64,000 nucleotides of DNA from contig JAUGWO010000069.1 in NCBI GenBank assembly GCA_049724395.1, positions 124,001 to 188,000 on the forward strand, in the 5' to 3' direction. The notes beneath the pieces were generated by a model, which had not been told where the DNA came from, did not search any database, and saw only the letters and a program-made list of their open reading frames with translations. This document shows positions 45,189-56,820 of the stretch, in pieces. The first letter of the stretch is position 1; each line of letters opens with the position of its first letter. The stretch comes from Spongospora subterranea f. sp. subterranea (taxonomy: Eukaryota > Endomyxa: Phytomyxea > Phytomyxea > Plasmodiophorida). A program made the translations under genes and the position numbers.

Positions 45189-45555
45189 ACAGTACCTGTT
45201 GTGTCGTTACTCGTGACCGGTAGCGTTATCAGGGTGCAGTGTAGCCAGCCATCCTCCCCCCAACATCATACAGTCAAGCCTTGGACTGTGTTAAGATTAT
45301 TTTCGTCAAGGTCTGGTCCATGAAATGTCATCCTATAAGCTGAACCCTGACTCAAATGCCCAACAAGTCTTGACTGAATGGCAAACGGTTAGAACTCTCA
45401 ACTCTGGTTGATGAGCGTAAACAGTCTCACTGAAGTGAATGTCCCTTCAGGTAGAACCCTTGCAGGCTGCGCATAACAAAAAGTGTGCAGTACAATGGCT
45501 CGGGGGTATCAAAGCGTAGACAACGATTGTTGGAACTGTTTCTGTCGGGACAGAT

Positions 45556-45769
45556 CTATGAACAAATAGTCAAAGTGAAGGACAGAGTTACGACCTGGTG
45601 GCATGAACAGCAGCTGCGCTTCGTCAAGGACATGAACAGCAGCTGCGCTTCGTCAGAGACATGAACAGCAGATGCGCTTCGTCAAGGCACATGAACAGCA
45701 GCTGCGCTTTGTCAGAGACATGAGCTAACAGCCGTAACTCTGTCCGTCACTTTGACTATTTGATCATAG
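45556..45769. repeat. Minisatellite inside a 37-bp inverted repeat
   Basis: Arms CTATGAACAAATAGTCAAAG...GAGTTACG at 45556-45592 and their reverse complement at 45733-45769 enclose four tandem units of 29-30 bp (45602-45718). The unit is CATGAACAGCAGCTGCGCTT followed alternately by CGTCAAGGA and CGTCAGAGA. The alternation means the array grew by doubling a two-unit block. The whole can fold as a stem with a repeat loop. Confidence 0.88.
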
Positions 45770-46986
45770 AGCATAAATTCATTTACTCACACGAAGGTGA
45801 CACTTGTTGATCACCCTTCGAACTTTGTAGCAATCTAACAATGGGGTCGGTCGGTCTTTGACCAGCTTCTGGAGCTGAGAGATCAGCACACAATGGCGGG
45901 TACGATCAACGAAAAAGAGTTCTTACAATTAAAGGCATCGACCATCGCCTCTACCGTGGTCACTGCTTCGATCGCCAACATCCACTGTCGTTTCTTCAAC
46001 TTTTACAACATCGGACGTTGTGACTTGCCAATTCCCAACTGGCAAACGAATATCCTCCGCTTCAAAACAACCTACTCTACATAGATTCGTTGAGCCATCG
46101 CGACCTCAGTGGAGAAGCGGAGCAGAAGTTCGTCTCAACTGAGTGTCCTCTCGTCATTTGGTCCATATTTATGCCAACTTGTGAAAAGCTATGCAATTCA
46201 CGACAAGTGCTCGTTTCGCACGTCAAGACACATGAAATGCGTTGCAAAGCTTTCAGGTCTTTAACTGAATGACTCCTGTGTATGTGAAGTTGGGACGAAA
46301 GTTTCTGCCAAGACGATACGTAACTGAGGGTCATAACAAAAAGATTTTCGGTCTTCTTTCGAGGACTCGGTCACCGTTGTTTGTTGGTGCACTCTGAATT
46401 TTTATTTGTGTCACAAGCAAATAACATTAAGAGCACGTTGATGATCTCATGAAGTTCCTCCTGATGAGGTGGTCCACCGCGTTCGCCCTTGCCAATTTTC
46501 ACTTTGGGTTCGACAAACAAGCAACCCCAAAATGTCCATGGCTGCCCACCCACCTGACGAATACCGCTTTGTCGGTGGGTTTTGCACGGTCGGCAGCCAT
46601 TGACGCTATGGTGTCGTGTTTGTCACACCATTTTGTCAAATGGATTTTGCCACTGCAGTTTCACAACGCTAATCGGCAATGCAATACACCTTGCATCCGC
46701 CCAATTCGCCAAAACAGTAGGATCAACAATTGATTTTTGTAGTTTTTGATTCCGTCCCTTCTCTCGACGGTAGTTCCTCCTGTTCCGAGAGCCTAGCGAC
46801 AGATGATGGGGACAATAGTGAAAAAACTGTTGAGGGTTAGAACATGGCCTGTTTAGAATATTTAGGGACATCATTGTGGCGATAAATGCACCACAATTCG
46901 TGTATAGGTTCAAAGTGCTTTATTTTCAGAAAGGAACAGCGTCGATGCCGACCCCATTACCTTTGATGACTGTTTTCCCACCAATT
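45770..46986. other. Spacer with short unassigned frames
   Basis: Short frames occur on both strands: plus 45893-46084 (MAGTINEKEFLQLKAST), plus 46090-46272 (ECPLVIWSIFMPTCEKL), minus 46371-46553 and minus 46623-46913 (NPQQFFHYCPHHLSLGSRN, basic). The minus frames around 46.4-46.9 kb could be a decayed transposase, but no catalytic motif is visible. No gene is claimed. Confidence 0.3.
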
Positions 46987-47363
46987 TCATATTCTGTTTG
47001 CAGTTGCTGAACCGGATCCAGTGGCCAGTCTATCACCGCTATCCCTCTCCAACAAGCGATTTTTGGAACTGGCGCCTTGCGACAATCGCTGCCCTTCACT
47101 AACGCAGTCGTCCAGGCCTTGGCCGATGGCGAACTTAGCCTGGTCTAGCGCATTGGACGCGATCGTCGCCGAGTTTTCCAATCGTGCTCAAATAGTCTTC
47201 GTGTCGACGGACTGATTCCGTGAGTTCGTTCCTCGTTGGCGGCGGTTTCAGTCAGATGACCTCCCCTGAACTGATCCTCAAAAACCTTCTCGTCGGTGAC
47301 GTAGACCATGGCGCTACTCGCTGCCAAAGTGGTCGCCAGCACGACTAGCGGATGAAGTATCAT
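46987..47363 (-). CDS. Small putative secreted protein
   Basis: The ATG at 47363 gives a signal-peptide-like head (MILHPLVVLATTLAASSAMV) and then a hydrophilic stretch (EKVFEDQFRGGHLTETAANE). A second frame continues with a helical, Gly/Ser/Ala-rich segment (ATIASNALDQAKFAIGQGL). A frame shift or short intron near 47180-47220 would be needed to join them and none is clear. No family is recognised. It could be a secreted effector-type or cell-surface protein, or chance. Confidence 0.3.
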
Positions 47364-48406
47364 CTCAGTTAGATGAATGAGTTCACCGAATCGGTCAACC
47401 CCCTCGGTCTTGTTTGGGATATCAACAGATCCGTTGTTATCTGCCGATCGCCATCATGAACTATTAACCGATGTGCAGAGAAACAAGCCGTCGCTAAATT
47501 GATGGCCACAATATTGAGGCGAATTACCACCAGATAATCTGGGGTTTGGAGAATGTTTTCCGAATCAGATGAAAGTGGGTGAGGGCAGAGACAAATGCGG
47601 TCGAGATCGGTCACTGTTGGATTCTGCCGCCGTCAGCGATGTGTTTTGACACTTTGTCATTGTATTGATAAGCGCTATAACCTATTCGCCAGCTGGTTAT
47701 TATTGCTTGTGTGAACTCAACCGTAGCGACGGGTTTCATAGGTCAGAGGCATTTCCAGAGGGACTAACAATGGTTCACACCCGGCTACTCCGCTGGAATT
47801 TGAATTTGAAATATAGAAGCGAATCAGCTGACCGTTCACGTGAAACTTATGCCAAATCGCTTGATGCAATTTGATTGTGTTGGATTCGCCAACTAGTTAA
47901 GGAAACTGTGTCATTTTTGAGGTAAAATTAACCCAATTGAATCAGAACGACGGATAATGCCTTCTCCACGATTTCTTTCAGGTTGTGAAGGATTTGCGCG
48001 AAAGAACTTCGAGAAGCTGCTATATTGACCGCAGTAAGCAATTCGCTTGAGGGGGAACCTGTCGTCAATAGTGCCATTCGATGAAAACAGGAAAAGAGGC
48101 AATTGTATTCATGGCTTTTTTTTCATCGTCTGGGGATATCGTGGAGAAACAGGTTCGTTGATTTGACTCACTAGGAATTCAACCCCGCTCCCCGACGCCC
48201 ATGAACGCTTCATCATCATCGAATGCCCAACTACATACAATTGGTTGGGATCATTGCAAACCCATTGAAATCTGTTGTCGCTCGGAATATATAACTCACC
48301 GATATCTTCAGCGCAACCGTTTTTCACCTGTGGCCTGCGTCGGAGGTTTCAGACATCTCGGATGTTTTACCGACACGGTGGTCGGACCAAGCATTGCCCT
48401 TTCATC
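47364..48406. other. Spacer without supportable gene
   Basis: About 1 kb with only short frames on either strand. I see no repeat or RNA gene. The promoter of the following membrane protein must lie at its right end. Confidence 0.35.
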
Positions 48407-49009
48407 ATGCTTTTCGCCAAGGTCATTCTTACCATCGCTATTGTATATATGGTGTCTGCCGATAATTGTGGTCAATCATCACCGATCCGTTGGGTTCCTG
48501 AGCGAATGGCGCAAATGATCTCTCGGGTTCAGCTACGAGCATGCCAAGTCGCTGAAATGTATCCGATGGCGGCCGTTCATGCATTATCTGGCTTCAGCGG
48601 CTTGTGGATATTTGGCGCACCGAGGCTGGTTTCGTTCATGGTGTTGGCTCGCTGGAACGACCAAATCCTGCATAGGCGTCATGTTGTGAATAAGCCATTG
48701 TCGCCCGCAGACGATATCGTTAAGATTGGGTTTGATGAGATGATATCCCTGGGCTGGGCCAGGGCGTTTCGAATCCTGATGCGGTCAGGTCAATACTACA
48801 TTATTAGGCCGATTGACAAGTCGTACCATAAGGTGGTGGATCGTTTTCGAAAGCACTATCTGACCAGAATATTTGGCCGCGATGCAGAGAAAGTCCAACT
48901 GGCGCTTCTGTATTTGACACCTGTGATAGCATTGTTTGTACCTCAAAAAACGTCGCTGATGTTGTTGCCCAGCGTAATTGCGGGGTGTTATTTCATAAAT
49001 CATTTGTAA
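48407..49009 (+). CDS. Small secretory-pathway or membrane protein, unknown family
   Basis: The ATG at 48407 gives a clear signal peptide (MLFAKVILTIAIVYMVSADN). About 180 residues follow: RWVPERMAQMISRVQLRACQ, GFSGLWIFGAPRLVSFMVLA, an Arg/Lys-rich middle, and two C-terminal hydrophobic segments (LALLYLTPVIALFV and LMLLPSVIAGCYFINHL). It is a single open exon with a TAA stop. An upstream ATG at 48362 would add 15 residues and weaken the signal. The family is not recognised. It converges with the Dispatched-like gene, 44 bp away. Confidence 0.55.
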   Translation: MLFAKVILTIAIVYMVSADNCGQSSPIRWVPERMAQMISRVQLRACQVAEMYPMAAVHALSGFSGLWIFGAPRLVSFMVLARWNDQILHRRHVVNKPLSPADDIVKIGFDEMISLGWARAFRILMRSGQYYIIRPIDKSYHKVVDRFRKHYLTRIFGRDAEKVQLALLYLTPVIALFVPQKTSLMLLPSVIAGCYFINHL

Positions 49010-49052
49010 ATAAAACATGGTTTATTTACTTTAGTTGAACTTTGAATAATTA

Positions 49053-52000
49053 TTATGCGGCGTCGTCTAATTGGATATCACCGACTTTCTCTAATACATT
49101 TTTCTGAGATTTTTGAGGCCCGAATTCAAACAGAAGGACTGATAAAAAAGACAGAGCGACCACGAAGCCAACAGCTGCGTCTAGAGCAACGATTTGACCG
49201 AATCGGACAAATATTTGCACTTTGCAAAACATCAAAACGCATGTACCGCCAATTGTCGAAATAGCAGACCATATCACGCTACAACCGATGGTCCTTAAGG
49301 TATAAAACATTCTGCTTGCACGATCTTTTTTGGAAGATAATGCATAGGTATGTGTAATATGCAATTGAAAATCAACGCATATCCCGACCATCATTGACAA
49401 AGAGATCGCTTCAATCACACCAAACGTCCATCCGAATAACTGAAAACACCCAATTATGATGACGAATATCACAGCTGCGCTGATTGTGCCCATAATCGTA
49501 ATGGATAAGCTGCGAGTAAACAGAAGCAGGATAATAGCGGCTGATATGACTGTAAAAATAACGCTGAACGTGGTCCCATTGATTAGTGACAGCTCAATGC
49601 CCATACTAACACAAAAATATCGGTAAACTAGAGATGGGAACAGAGTTAATCAATTCTTACCTGTTCCACGTCGATGATGTTTGAACAGCTTTAACTGGGG
49701 CATCGACGTTGATGTCGGAGACGAAACTCTCCCAAAAGTCATACTCATTTCTGTACGTATTTGCACTTGCCACAGCAGCAGTTTTTGTCACCACGTCGAC
49801 ACGGTAGAAAAGGGGACGCCTGGTTACGACATCTGCCCCGATATTTCTCCAGAAAATGTTGCTCTTCGGCTGACGTAAAAACACTACCATTGTAGATAGG
49901 AACTGGGCAGGCGGAACCGGGAATACTTTTAAATCGCTTTGGGTTTCCACATACGTCCTGAAAGCGTCCATCAAGCAGTTCAACTTGGGGCGAACATGGT
50001 CCTTAAGCGACTGAAGGACAAGTTGAGACATTGGAAACCTGATGTGTTACCACGCATTGTGAGATACCTTGAGACGATCACATACATTCGCAAAGAACAG
50101 CTGGCTTTCAGTAGATGATATGTTGAATGCAGGATCCCACAAGGGCGATTTATTGGGCCCAACATCGCTGACCCCCCAGAGAAGGCTAAGCTTTAGAGAA
50201 TCCTGCTAGAACTTCAAAAAACAGAAAAAAAAAGGGTTTAGAACTCTTAACCTGAGTTCGTAGCTCGGAAGTATGCACCGACGAACCTGCAGGTGCCAGT
50301 CCACAATCCTCACCAGAATACTGGTCATTACACACACAGGTTCCTGGGCCTGGCCCCTTTATGCAAGTGCCATGACCATTACAGGCGCCGGTGGACGACA
50401 TGCCCGGACACTGAAAGGAGCATGCTGGCCCCCAATATCCTTCACCACAGATACATGTTCCATTGAGCCCAGCATCGCTTGAATTATAGCTACATGCTGG
50501 GGTCGATCGCAAAAACGCACAGGTAAGCTTGGATTGGCCACTCAAACAAGCTGTCCATGCGTCGTAGCATAGGTTTGACATGGGACACCCTGCATTCATA
50601 TACGAGCGACAATTGTAAAGCTGGGTTGTGTTGGCGATGCAGGAGTTGTGCAAGCTAGAACACGAATCGGAAAGTTGCGCATTGCGAAACGGATTTGCAA
50701 ATGAGCATGTGCCGGCGTTGGAGCAGTCGTCTATACAGTTAATCTCACAGTCTTGTCCTGAATATCCTTGACGGCATGAGCAGAACTGGTGTCCGTATCC
50801 AACGTCGCAAGTACCGCGAGACTAGTTTCGACGTCAGTATGAGGCTCATTGGCGCAATAGGTTGCAACAATACCGGATCTGTGCACTCTAAAACGCAGGG
50901 ACTACTGCAATAATCTCCCGCAAAACCAGTGTGGCATTGACATTTGCGAGTTCTTGAATTGCAATCTCCATGTCCAGAACATTCTTGCCCAGGAACGAGG
51001 GTAGGACAAATTGTTGCCTTCAGCGATGCAGGTGTTGCGCTGGTGCCGACTGTATAAGATCCAGTGGCAGAACCTGAGCTAAAGACTGTCATTGGCAAAG
51101 GGAGAGCGCCAGACCCTGCACCGGCGTTGCCGGCACTGCTCTGAGAATTCCCAGACGTTGAAGGAACAATAGAAGAGCTTGAAGCAAAATTATCATTGCT
51201 CGAGTCCTTCCCTGACGATGCCATAGTTCCTGAAAGATCATTGCATTCATCACAGACCAACAGTACGTTGGAATAAAGAGCGCGAATTTGCTCGAAGTTC
51301 GAGCTTTCACGTAGAAGTTGTTGACCATCCGTTGGAGAACGAAGCCGAGAGGCATGATATCCCATTACTAGGGTTATCAAAATAAACAGCAGAATCGCTG
51401 GACGACGGAAACTATCAATAGAGTGTAAGACAGCACGGTTTACTCGCTTATCGGTTGGCAACTGACCGATTTAACCAATAGGCGTATCGTCCCATCAAGG
51501 TTGTTGTTTCTGCTGGATTTTCTAACTGTTCTTGTGTTGGCCGTTGCCTGCAGAGCGAAAAACTGCAAGAATTTGCGAAATACTTCTCATATATCAAAAC
51601 ACACACAGGAACCCAAGTAATCGCGGTTAGATACTGGATTAGCACTAGACTGCCGAGGAAAACCCCAAATTGTTGAATTGGAAGCACTTCACTTGATATA
51701 TTGGTTAGGAATCCTACAGCCTGAATAATGAATAAGTAATCGGCGAAACACTTAGTAGAGGTGAGATGACCGTGATCGACGAGGTCATGAACATTGCAGA
51801 TAACGAATGCCGCATTGTCCAAGACAGACGATCAGCCAACTGATTCGAACCAAACTCTTTGCTTGATTCTTTCCAGATTTCGTTGTATACAAAAAAATCG
51901 TCAGCGATGATGCCCAGTAAGATCCAGATGGACGACAGAGCAAGTAAACTAAATTGCCCTTGGAAGAATATCATGTATAATGCCAAGGTGGGCAAAAACG

Positions 52001-53107
52001 TCAGAACGATTGCTGCCATGCCAATCAGAGCGAGAAAAAGGCTTCTGACGATAACTAGCATACAGACGAAGACCAGAGAAACAGAAACAGCGACCAACGC
52101 AATGTCTTGCCAAATCGCTGACATTACCTGCAACTATGCTGAGCCTATATCCGGTGTGCGGCGAAAGCTTCTCGTACCTGGGTTTGAAGAATATCTCCAC
52201 CTTCAAAGAGAACCCGAACATACGGAGTCGATAACCGCTCCAAGAACGGTATCATATCGTTGAGTTTGGACCGAAGAGCTACTTCCTGAACTTTGGTGGA
52301 TTTACCGTTTTTCGCCAGTCCAAGATCGAACTGGGACACCAGCGTGCTCGACTGTCTATTAGTTGTGGTTGTCCACCTGTCAAATAATTCCCAGGCATTG
52401 AGTTCAAAGGCAGTACTGATTGCCTGGCTGAGAGATGATGTAGCATTCATGCTTTCCCCGTCGTATCTCTTGTTGTTTCCATTAAGTGTCGCATACTGTA
52501 TCTTTGTCAACGAATTGGGACGGCGACATTCCCCAAATCCGCCTTGGCGGCAAATACTGGCAAATATCGGGTTAGAAATTATTCGGTTTTCCACATCGCG
52601 AGTGAATGCCACATTATCGTCGTTCAGCATGTTCTCAGAGAGGAAAACAATAGACAACGACGCAGAAGAGGGACTCGTCCTTAACGGTGAACTGTCCAGC
52701 ACCGTGAATTCAGCTAGAGATGAGCTGATCTGTTCATAGGTGAAAGGCATAACCGCCTTGAGTTTGTTATAGTTATGCGACCATTCTGGCATTTCATAAT
52801 CGATACTCAAATCAATATAGAGCGGCGTTGACTTGTTCATGTAGTACACGGCTACTCCACTCAACAATGCTGGGATTATGCATAGAGTTGCAGCAACAAA
52901 TACGTGTCGTTCAATTAAGCGGAAGGCAGGGCCGGCTGATGGAAGAATTTTGACGTTGGGCGGTGGAAGAATTTGACTCTGCGATAATCTTTCTGCAATG
53001 ATGTGGCGATCAGTCCAGATTCTAAGGCCATCGGTTTGTGCCGGCTGCACACAAATTTTGCCATCTATGGCAGATTTCGAACTTGCGCCAAGTGGAAAAA
53101 CGTTCAT
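49053..53107 (-). CDS. Dispatched/Patched-like RND transporter with EGF modules
   Basis: This is a 12-helix RND-superfamily protein with a sterol-sensing-type domain. The start at 53107 is followed by the first helix (FVAATLCIIPALLSGVAVYY) and a long first extracellular loop. The first RND core has the acidic helix-4 motif GIIADDFFVYNEIW (Dispatched-type ADD). The second large loop holds EGF-like modules: CSGHGDCNSRTRKCQCHTGF, NGTCICGEGYWGPACSF and CNGHGTCIKGPGPGTCVC. The second core ends with GICVDFQLHITHTYALS. Proton-coupling acids in both halves are present. Several short introns join in frame (for example TWN-SMGIEL near 49660-49605). Dispatched releases lipid-modified Hedgehog in animals; the role in an organism without Hedgehog is unknown. 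About 1,150 residues. Confidence 0.85.
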
Positions 53108-53862
53108 GAGGTGTAATCTTCAGGACGGTAATCTAGACTGTCTGACTCCCATGGCGAAAAATGGACGGTTGTGACGGATAGCGCTTGCCATCGACGAATT
53201 GACGTCATCATTTTCCAGGCGGCACACTTTCATTTCATTGCACGAACTCCGTTTTGTCAGTTTAGATTCATCCCTGGATTTTTAACCTTGTCGATCGACA
53301 ACTGCATCATAGGTAGATGGAAAACTTCGGTCTGGTACATGATTAAGGAAGCGGGATTGATGGCTGCTGATATGGGCGATTTGTTTTCAAAATTTCAGTT
53401 GATTGTGATCGTATTGATCGGCGTTTACTTTCATAGTTAAAGTCCGTTCTCTCCTGTCTCCCTTGGTGCTGCCCATTGAACAGCCACGCTTGACCACACA
53501 AGGGAGCACCAAAACAGCCCACGGGAAGAGAGCAGAGGTTCGTTGAACAGACCTTCATTGACAAAGCACAAGCCCGTCGAATTAGCGAATTGATAAAATG
53601 GACTGTTGAAAAATACGGGAAATATTGACTACAGTACGTATCGTAAGGCTGTAATCCTCAGCCCCCCCCCCCCCCATATGGGGAATTCCTTCTCGATAAT
53701 ATGTCCAGTAGAGATTATCAGTCAAATAGTTAATAGTCGCAATCCCAAGATTGGTGTTCCTCAGGGGTCGGCACATTGCTGGGGGGAAATACAGCCAGAG
53801 GAAAATTGGCTATTACTATCAAACTGACGGGGGCGGATTCGCCGGTAAGGGCAGCCTTGAGC
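53108..53862. other. Divergent promoter region with poly-C run
   Basis: The Dispatched-like gene (-) and the cyclase gene (+) start on either side. A frame at 53171-53440 (ending FQLIVIVLIGVYFHS) may be a small membrane peptide but has no support. Fourteen consecutive C at 53662-53675 could be a real homopolymer or a length uncertain in the assembly. Confidence 0.4.
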
Positions 53863-56502
53863 ATGAACCCCGACCAGAACCGCCCCGTGTACGATCATCT
53901 CCAGCTTGCATCTAATGTCGACCTCTTGAATCTGTTCGATGAATTGCGGCTGGAAAATGGGGATGACGACGTAGAATCTGTGAAATTCGCTGCTGTTGGT
54001 TTCAAAATCAATGCGATGTCCCGCCGGCAATGTCGAGTTCTTGTCATTACCGATAAAGCTTTGTACAATTTCAAAAGAGATTCCTACACCAGCTTCAGAA
54101 GGCGAGTACCGCTGGAGCAGATTAGTGGAATAGTGATCGCCAGAGAATCAAATGAGGTCGTATTTCAGATCATCGGTAAGAAAACATCTTACAAAGACCC
54201 AACAATCGAATTTTGAACCCAAATGTAGGTGGGTATGACTACAGATATACAATTGATAATCGGTTGGGCGTGGTTGAGATCACTGGCATATACTATGAGC
54301 TACTAACCAAGAGAAAGTTCCATGTCTGCATTAGCGAGGAAAACAGCTTGTCGCGATATGTCCTGACTAAAACCGAATGGAAACACGCCGCACCAGAATT
54401 GATCCAAAGGGTGAAAACCACTCGACTCTCTGGCATGCTAGTGAGACTCTAACGGCTTGCAACATTTGCTTTAGAGATCCACAATTCAACGGCCCGAAAA
54501 AATTTATCAGTCATCTAAGTCATCGAATCATTGGAACTCTCACAGACTCAGACAGAATCTGAGGAATATTTTCAGCCGACGTCACGGCTCCGATTCTATT
54601 CTCAGGCACGGATGGTTATCTCGTCTCGAGGGTGGTGGCTGGAACCTATATTTCGCAATCATAAAAGGCAAGAATTTGAGCCTGTCTGGAGCGCGGCAAA
54701 AGGGCGTACTCGAGACTTCAGCCTGTGAACTCATAAGTGAAAGTTCCAGCGATCATAGCCGAATTGGAGGCGATACTGCAAGGAATTTCCTTAATAGATT
54801 CGCGAAAGGTAAAAATTGTTTACCATTTCTGCAATTACAATAATACGTTCTGTAGATGAGCATCCTTGCCATTCCTTTACGATCTCGTTTGAAAAAAGCA
54901 AAAAACGATTTCGCTTGGGTGCCAGTGATAGCAGAGATATTGATCTCTGGAGCAAAGCTTTTGCAGAGTCGGCTCACGATGACCGAGTGAATAAACACGG
55001 ATGGCTATTTAAACAAGTAGGGAATGATCAAAATTGGCTGCAGCAATATTGACTCTTGTGATTCAGGGAATTAATAAAACAGGATGGCGTCGACGGTATT
55101 TTGTTCTTTCAGAGCAAAAATGTCTGGATTTGTACTACCAGTTTTTTGCTTTCTGTTAACTTAATTTTTCCAGGTTGGTACTATGAGATGGACGTAATCC
55201 TTGAAATTGAGCTAAAATCATTTCATGCGGGTGCTCTGGGAGATGCGTTTGCCAAAACAGTGCAAGGTAGGTACTGGATTGAGTGCAGCTGCTGCGTTTT
55301 GAATACAATTTAAGTCGGCGGCTACGGGATTAATTCTTTGTCTTCGAGCGGTTTTCCGTATCGTTTCATCGTCAGAGATGGGCGCCACATCCATCACTTG
55401 GCCGCTGATTCTTTAGAAAGCAGAATTGAATGGATTGTTGCTATTGGAGCTGCATGTGGAGTATATACATGCCTTTTAGGAACTTTTCTTTTTTCTAAAA
55501 ATTCGTTTAGGTGAATTCGGAGCAAATTGCCTCTCCTAACACGACCATCATGCAGAAATCTGCTCAACTTTTTCTAGAGAACTTAAGTCAAGTTGCACCA
55601 GAAAATCAGGTATTTAACAGGGTCGTTTATGAATATGTAATGATGCTTAAAATATAGGTGACTCTTGTGGTTTCTGATGTGCAAGGCTCCACTAGGCTAT
55701 GGGAAAAAGAGCCACATGCAATGAACGATGCACTAGAAAGCCATGTTAGTCCTAAAATTTATTCGTCGGGCAACAAGCAAACTGTTTTTGTAGGATGACG
55801 TTCTGCGTCAAGCGTTGAAGACTTTCAACGGTTATGAAGTCAAAACTGAAGGAGACGCTTTCATAATCGCATTCTTTGAAGGTTTGTATTACTGTTGTAA
55901 TTTTTTTATTGAATCCCATCGTGTCCGTTGTAGTTATCGATGCGATCCAGTGGTGTGTCCATGTGCAAACTCTGCTGTTAAAAGTCAACTGGCCGGCGTC
56001 TTTACTTCGATGGAGAGACGCAGAAGTAGTCGAAACTGACAATCATTCAGAGGGATGCGCAGGCGACGCGGCCGAAAAAACAACCATATTTTCAGGTCAA
56101 CAAAATCCCCGCGTATTCGATAGCTGACAATGGGTCAGGTCTTCGCGTCAGGATGGGGATTCACGTAGGAAATCCAACAAGGAGGCGAGATATCATGACA
56201 AACCGCATGGATTACAGTGGTCCCGACCTCATTCTCACATCTCGTATTAGCAATGCAGCTAACGGGGGGCAAATCCTAACCAGCGAATCCGTGCATCACG
56301 TATGTTTACTGACTTCTGTTGGAAAAATCAACTCAAGTTCCATAAGGCTCTTCAAACCCTTCACGACCGAAAAGGAATACCGCCATTGGAAAGACTACCA
56401 TCTGTATACAGACTGCACGAAAGAGCAGCCGATGTAGTTTCACTTTACGAAATTTGGCCACATGGTAAAGCAACGGTGAAAAACGCGTCTTCATTTGACT
56501 AA
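53863..56502 (+). CDS. Class III nucleotide cyclase with PH-type membrane domains
   Basis: It makes cAMP or cGMP. The start at 53863 gives MNPDQNRPVYDHLQL. An N-terminal PH/TH1-like module follows (CRVLVITDKALYNFKR, RRVPLEQISGIVIAR). A canonical PH domain comes next (VNKHGWLFKQ, GWRRRYFVLSEQKCLDLYYQ, ESRIEWIVAIGAACG). The C-terminal cyclase catalytic domain has VVSDVQGSTRLWEKEPHAMN, GYEVKTEGDAFIIAFFE and RVRMGIHVGNPTRRRDI. Both metal-binding Asp residues (VSD and EGD) are present. There are no membrane helices, so membrane contact is probably through the PH module. At least eight short introns interrupt it; those around 55550-55990 join in frame. The substrate-choice residues cannot be judged here. 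The end at 56502 depends on one splice near 56300 and is less sure. Confidence 0.82.
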
Positions 56503-56820
56503 AAAATGCAGGATTGCGGAAAAGAAAATCGCTCCTACCTCCATTGAGAGCACAAAAAATATCTACAAACGACGTCAATCACCTAGAAGATACGCAACGC
56601 ACCTCGTAAGTATGCAAGGTTTTCAATCATGAAATCTTAGATATACTACAGGAATGAAACCACAAATTTGTATATACAACTCCCGAAAAAAGATTGTCGC
56701 GAACAGTGTCCCGACTCACCGGGACCGAAATCGCCGATTTCAGAACTGACTTAATACACTAAAATATTTTTCTTATTCCTTTTTACTATATGCAACCGGG
56801 ACTAATTACGAATTGCGCTT
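56503..56820. other. Convergent 3' spacer
   Basis: The cyclase (+) and the zinc-finger gene (-) end towards each other across this interval. It is AT-rich, with no coding frame. Polyadenylation signals for both may lie here but none is distinctive. Confidence 0.35.

Noticed and set aside
46371-46913. Transposase gene on the minus strand
   Set aside because: No DDE, RNase H-like or zinc motif could be found; only basic low-similarity frames.
53662-53675. Fourteen-base C run as a phase-variable switch
   Set aside because: It lies outside any supported coding region or promoter element, and homopolymer length is unreliable in assemblies.
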